From Methanolobus mangrovi (GTDB lineage Archaea > Halobacteriota > Methanosarcinia > Methanosarcinales > Methanosarcinaceae): a stretch of DNA of 64,000 nt. Made by a program: the position numbers and the translations under genes. The first letter of the stretch is position 1; every line of letters starts with the position of its first letter. Below are positions 60,284-64,000 of the stretch, one piece after another. The notes under the pieces are model-generated. The model did not search any database, had not been told where the DNA came from, and saw only the letters and a program-made list of their open reading frames with translations. Where the stretch lies: contig NZ_CP133594.1 in NCBI RefSeq assembly GCF_031312535.1, forward strand, positions 930,001 through 994,000. Direction: 5' to 3'.

Positions 60284-61918
60284 TCAGGAGCGTAGTATGG
60301 AATATACTCCTGTTAGGGCTCCAACGATAAAAGCGGTAATTCCTATCATAGAGATAATTCCCTCTCCCCTTATCATCAAATATGCAGAGAGACTTAGCAG
60401 GACCAGCAGGAACAACGTTTTAGATAGGTCTTTTATGGGTCCGTATTTTTGGATAATGTTGCTCTTGCGTTCTAATTTCTCTATCCTGTATCCTCTTATT
60501 GTCTTCACCACATCTGCAAACCCTTTAGGTATTTCCTTTATAATGGTCAGATATTCATCAGCTTCGAACTGAATTCCTTCCACTGCTTTCTTGGGAGAAT
60601 ATCTTTCTCTGAGAACTTTGCTGATAAGTTCTTCTGCATCGGACATTATATTGTAATTCGGATCTAACTGGAGACTGACTCCTTCTATAAGCAGGACTGC
60701 ACGTTCGAGTGTTGAGAATTCTGCAGGCAGGGACAGGTCATATTTCAAAGCAAGTATAGCATAGCTATCACTTTTTCGACCACCTGCTCCATAATGCTGA
60801 TCAGCTATCAGGTCATCCATGTCTCTTTTCAGTCCTCGGATATCAACATCCTCTTCATCAGTATCTGCGATCTTCAGGAGCATTTCAGTCGCCATATCCG
60901 TATTTTGTTTGTATATGGCATAAAAGAAATTCATCATATTCCGCTTCAGATCATCGTCAACAGTCCCTACAGCACCAAGATCTATGAAAGCAACAGTACC
61001 ATCTTTTACTATTATGTTACCACCATGTGGATCAGCATGGTAGAAACCGTCAAGGTACACCTGTTTCAAATAGCTGGAAGATATTATTCTTGCATATTCT
61101 GCTCTTGTCCTTTGGTCAACTCCAGTTAGATTCTTTACAGAAGTGCCTTCCACATAATCCATAACAAGAATGTTCTCACGATTATAATCCATGTATGAAT
61201 CAGGAATTATCACGTTGTTTACATCTTTGAAGTTCTCACGTAAGCGTTTCATATTTACGGCTTCATACCTATAATCAAGTTCCCGATGTAACATTTCCCT
61301 GAATTCTCGCAGGAAAGCGTCAATGTTGAAATTTGATCCCAATCCAAGGATCTTAACAAGAATAGGTTTCATATCATCTAAAATGGAAAGGTCCAGGTTG
61401 ATTGTATCAATGAGGTTTGGACGAGCTATTTTAACAGCAACATCCTTTCCGTTCAGAACTCCGCGGTATACCTGCCCGATAGATGCGCTTGCAATAGGTT
61501 TTGTGTCAAATTCATCGAAAATATCCAGCATGTCATTACAATGATAGCAAGTAGGGTTATGTTCATGCTGGCATTCTGATATTTCACAAATACATTCTGT
61601 GCTGAAAGAAGCACGCATTTCATCAAAATCAAGAGCCATAACTCTATCCTGTAATTTCTCCAGTTCAGTGACGTAGGTAGGTGGGAGCAGATCAGAACGC
61701 TTACTTAGCGTTTGTCCTAACTTTACAAAACAAGGCCCTAGCTCTTCAAAAGCAAGCCTTAGTTTAATAGCATTGCTACGATTATCCAAATCATAGGAAC
61801 AGGTACATTTTTTAAATGATATATGATCCCGATGTATGTCCTTGTAGATCAGGGAGAATAAATTGTATTTTGTGAAAACTTTAAGAATTGTGATATATCT
61901 TTCCAATTTTCTAAGCAT
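60284..61918 (-). CDS. ABC1/UbiB family kinase-like protein
   Basis: A 544-residue atypical kinase of the ABC1/ADCK/UbiB family. Family motifs are present: the N-terminal FVKLGQTLSKRSDLLPPTYV (KxGQ), the Ala-rich region IASASIGQVYRG, the ATP Lys in DVAVKIARP, and YHADPHGGNI with AFIDLGAVG. Two C-terminal membrane spans (about 495-544) anchor it. An extra Cys/His cluster (CICEISECQHEHNPTCYHC, about 105-125) sits in the N-terminal half and may bind zinc. The family supports quinone or other lipid biosynthesis; methanogens would use methanophenazine, so that link is inference. It converges with the ArsR-type gene. Confidence 0.9.
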   Translation of the reverse strand: MLRKLERYITILKVFTKYNLFSLIYKDIHRDHISFKKCTCSYDLDNRSNAIKLRLAFEELGPCFVKLGQTLSKRSDLLPPTYVTELEKLQDRVMALDFDEMRASFSTECICEISECQHEHNPTCYHCNDMLDIFDEFDTKPIASASIGQVYRGVLNGKDVAVKIARPNLIDTINLDLSILDDMKPILVKILGLGSNFNIDAFLREFREMLHRELDYRYEAVNMKRLRENFKDVNNVIIPDSYMDYNRENILVMDYVEGTSVKNLTGVDQRTRAEYARIISSSYLKQVYLDGFYHADPHGGNIIVKDGTVAFIDLGAVGTVDDDLKRNMMNFFYAIYKQNTDMATEMLLKIADTDEEDVDIRGLKRDMDDLIADQHYGAGGRKSDSYAILALKYDLSLPAEFSTLERAVLLIEGVSLQLDPNYNIMSDAEELISKVLRERYSPKKAVEGIQFEADEYLTIIKEIPKGFADVVKTIRGYRIEKLERKSNIIQKYGPIKDLSKTLFLLVLLSLSAYLMIRGEGIISMIGITAFIVGALTGVYSILRS

Positions 61919-62403
61919 TTAATTTATATTGTAATTTTTTAACTAAATATAAGTTGGCATTGTAACAATCTAATATTAATTTCAAGAATCAAACATAATT
62001 TAGACTAACTTTAACGTGATTAATTAAAGGATCCTATTTTCTTCAATTCAGTACAAGAAATGCTCAACATATTCTCTGCTGAATACCATCGGAATCCTGC
62101 TTTAGCAGTATAATCAGTTTTCTAAAATATGTAAATTTCCTTACCTACAGAAACAAGGAACCTTAATCAATTCCTTTTCACTCCCCATTTTTCCCCATAA
62201 CAACAGATCGTTACTACAAAATTTATAGAAAGTATATACCCATTTGAAACTACTGGAAGTATCCTCATCTTTTCGAAGTATCGACTATTTTTATCAGGCG
62301 CATGCATGTTATATCTTTTACTAAACTTTAAATAGAGTGGCATGCTAACAAATGACATGTTGACAATTATCATGATTTTTTATAAAGAAAGGAAGGAGAA
62401 AAA
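61919..62403. other. Long promoter region between the ABC1 kinase and the last symporter module
   Basis: No gene is seen in about 485 bases. It is A/T-rich; a TATA box is at 62327-62334 on the plus strand. The kinase side has AATATAAATTAAAT-type sequence (61921-61935 on the minus strand) as its likely promoter. Short palindromes such as GCATGC occur but no strong operator-like repeat was found. Confidence 0.4.
62327..62334 (+). promoter_or_regulatory. TATA box of the last symporter module
   Basis: TTTAAATA, giving an expected leader of about 45-50 bases before the micro-gene at 62404. Confidence 0.5.
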
Positions 62404-62529
62404 ATGCTTGGAATAGATGACCCACAAATATGGATTGCTTATGTACTTTGTTTTGTAAGCGCCATAGGCTGCATAATCTATGGAGCCCTCAAATGGAACG
62501 ATGGTTCTGATGACGGAGAGGTGGAATGA
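62404..62529 (+). CDS. 41-residue symporter-associated membrane micro-protein
   Basis: A paralogue of the 55857 product: MLGIDDPQIWIAY start, one span with two cysteines in CFVSAIGCIIYG, KWND and an acidic tail. GGAAGGAG lies six bases before the ATG. Its TGA shares one base with the following symporter ATG (TGATG). Conservation of sequence, gene order and the one-base overlap with the 55857 module shows that micro-gene and symporter were duplicated together. Confidence 0.88.
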   Translation: MLGIDDPQIWIAYVLCFVSAIGCIIYGALKWNDGSDDGEVE

Positions 62530-64000
62530 TGGTATTGAGCACACCCGTACTTGGAGTTATCATACTGGTCTATCTGATGGTAATCTTTTACCTTGGATGG
62601 CTCGGATATAAGAAAACAAAAGAAACTGAAGATTACATGGTGGCAGGAAGGAAGATACATCCTTACATACTTGCATTATCCTACGGTGCAACTTTCATCA
62701 GTACTTCAGCCATAATCGGATTTGGTGGAGCCGCCGGCGCTCTTGGTATGGGACTGTTATGGCTTGCTTTTATGAACATCTTTGTCGGAATATTCATAGC
62801 ATTCGTTGTATTCGGTTCAAAAACACGCCGTATGGGCCTGAATCTAAATGCAGTTACATTTCCTGAGCTGATTGGAAGACGTTTCCAGTCCAGATTCATC
62901 CAGGGATTCTCAGGAGCACTTATAGGCATATTCATGCCACTTTATGCAGGTATCGTACTTATCGGAGGCGCAAGGTTCCTTGAATCCACCCTCAATATAA
63001 ACTATGATGTTGCCGTTCTTATTCTCACTGTTATCGTTGCCGCTTACGTTATCACAGGCGGACTTATTGCTGTTATGTATACAGATGCCCTGCAAGGCAC
63101 ACTGATGTTTATAGGAATGATCTTCCTGCTCGTATTCACTTACGCCAAACTGGGAGGAGTTAGTGCAGCTCACTCTGCTCTTACAGCCATGAATGACCTT
63201 GTGCCTGAAAGTCTCACTGCCGGAGGACATCTTGGATGGACATCAATGCCGGTATTCGGATCACCCATCTGGTGGACCCTGATATCAACACTGGTCCTTG
63301 GTGTTGGAATTGGTGTGGTGGCACAGCCACAGCTTGCAGTCAGGTTCATGACAGTAAAGAACGATACAGCACTGAACAGAGCAGTACTTGTCGGAGGACC
63401 ATTCATCCTAATGATGACAGGTGTCGCATTTACTGTTGGTGCACTCTCCAATGCATATTTCTATGAAACACTTGGTAAGATATCAGTAGTAGTTGCAGGT
63501 GGCAATACAGATCTTATCATGCCTGAATTCATAAACAGTGCAATGCCGGATACCTTCGTTGTCCTGTTCATGCTAACCTTGCTTGCAGCAGCCATGTCCA
63601 CGTTAAGTTCCCAGTTCCATACAATGGGAACATCCATAGGCCATGACTTCTACCGCGAGTACATCAAGAAAGGAGAACTCGGTCAAACTATCAACATAAC
63701 CAAAGTAGCAATTGCAGGCACCATTCTTGCAAGTGTTATTCTTGCATACATACTTCCAATTAGTATCATCGCACGTGCAACGGCAATTTTCTTCGGACTT
63801 TGTGCAGCAGCATTCCTGCCAATGTACGCAGGTGGCCTTTTCTGGAAACGCATGACCAAAGAAGGTGCAATTGCCAGTCTGCTGGTAGGAACATTCTCAA
63901 GTCTGTTCTGGCTCGCATTCGTACACAAATCAGAAGCTGTACCACTTGGAATAAGCAAAGCGATATTTGGTGTTGACACGATCCTGACAGGTACCTGGAC
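62529..64000 (+). CDS. Sodium:solute symporter family transporter (3' end beyond window)
   Basis: At least 490 residues of an SSS-family transporter; the frame is open at the window edge. It parallels the 55973 protein closely through its whole visible length: TEDYMVAGRKIHPYILALSY, TFISTSAIIGFGGAAGALGM, YVITGGLIAVMYTDALQG and AAAMSTLSSQFHTMGTSIGH. A small number of residues are missing at the end. It presumably has a related but not identical substrate. Coupled to the 41-residue micro-gene. Confidence 0.92.
   Translation, partial: MVLSTPVLGVIILVYLMVIFYLGWLGYKKTKETEDYMVAGRKIHPYILALSYGATFISTSAIIGFGGAAGALGMGLLWLAFMNIFVGIFIAFVVFGSKTRRMGLNLNAVTFPELIGRRFQSRFIQGFSGALIGIFMPLYAGIVLIGGARFLESTLNINYDVAVLILTVIVAAYVITGGLIAVMYTDALQGTLMFIGMIFLLVFTYAKLGGVSAAHSALTAMNDLVPESLTAGGHLGWTSMPVFGSPIWWTLISTLVLGVGIGVVAQPQLAVRFMTVKNDTALNRAVLVGGPFILMMTGVAFTVGALSNAYFYETLGKISVVVAGGNTDLIMPEFINSAMPDTFVVLFMLTLLAAAMSTLSSQFHTMGTSIGHDFYREYIKKGELGQTINITKVAIAGTILASVILAYILPISIIARATAIFFGLCAAAFLPMYAGGLFWKRMTKEGAIASLLVGTFSSLFWLAFVHKSEAVPLGISKAIFGVDTILTGTW

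Overview
The window is chromosomal DNA from a methanogenic archaeon, most likely a cytochrome-bearing member of the Methanosarcinaceae; a Methanolobus/Methanococcoides-like genus is my inference. The marker genes are mch (methanogenesis), msvR (methanogen-specific V4R regulator), Trm1, a Taw2/Trm5-type enzyme, archaeal-type pheT, purS/purQ, an archaeal dihydropteroate-synthase-like protein, PGF-type cell-surface proteins and an intron-containing tRNA-Arg. Promoters look archaeal (TATA boxes about 25 nt upstream of starts, several probably leaderless).

Layout. 0-6.9 kb: informational and core genes (phosphoesterase end, cupredoxin-like lipoprotein, trm1, a winged-helix protein, DUF2110, msvR with a likely MsvR operator, taw2-like, DUF2124-mch). 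7-11.4 kb, minus strand: response regulator/PAS/histidine kinase hybrid, DHPS-like protein, ftsZ. 11.8-17 kb, plus strand: site-2 protease, K+ channel, TrkA-type protein and TauE-type exporter in a coupled string, tRNA-Arg(UCG), YdjM-like membrane protein. 17.2-27 kb: pheT, UbiA prenyltransferase, a two-gene type II/IV secretion (pilus-like) ATPase plus platform, rnhB, purQ-purS, CDP-alcohol transferase. 27.2-36.2 kb: an AsnB-Dph6 fusion, the aryl-acid module paaK-iorB-iorA, and a sodium:solute symporter with a tiny overlapping membrane-protein gene. 36.3-51.3 kb: large surface proteins (GLUG/PKD/PGF-CTERM; cohesin/PGF-pre-PGF), a (Fe-S) oxidoreductase subunit, DUF523-DUF1722, PepD, macro domain, amidotransferase, GNAT, and an unrecognised three-gene secreted cluster whose last gene appears frameshifted. 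51.4-54.6 kb, minus strand: a thiol/metal operon (ArsP-type permease, phosphoesterase, ferredoxin, thioredoxin-like, DGC zinc protein) whose promoter is bracketed by two identical inverted-repeat operators. 54.7-64 kb: TrmO-like/methyltransferase fusion, two paralogous modules of micro-membrane-protein plus symporter, and between them an envelope island (monoheme cytochrome c lipoprotein, Gly/Tyr/Met-rich secreted protein, three small one-span membrane proteins, a cysteine-free ArsR-type regulator) and an ABC1 kinase.

The best candidates for undescribed biology are the 57.8-60.3 kb envelope island, the symporter micro-proteins, the 46.9-49.9 kb secreted cluster with its frameshift, and the operator pair controlling the 51.9-54.6 kb operon. 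No CRISPR array, insertion sequence or rRNA was seen. No database search was possible; family names come from motif recognition.
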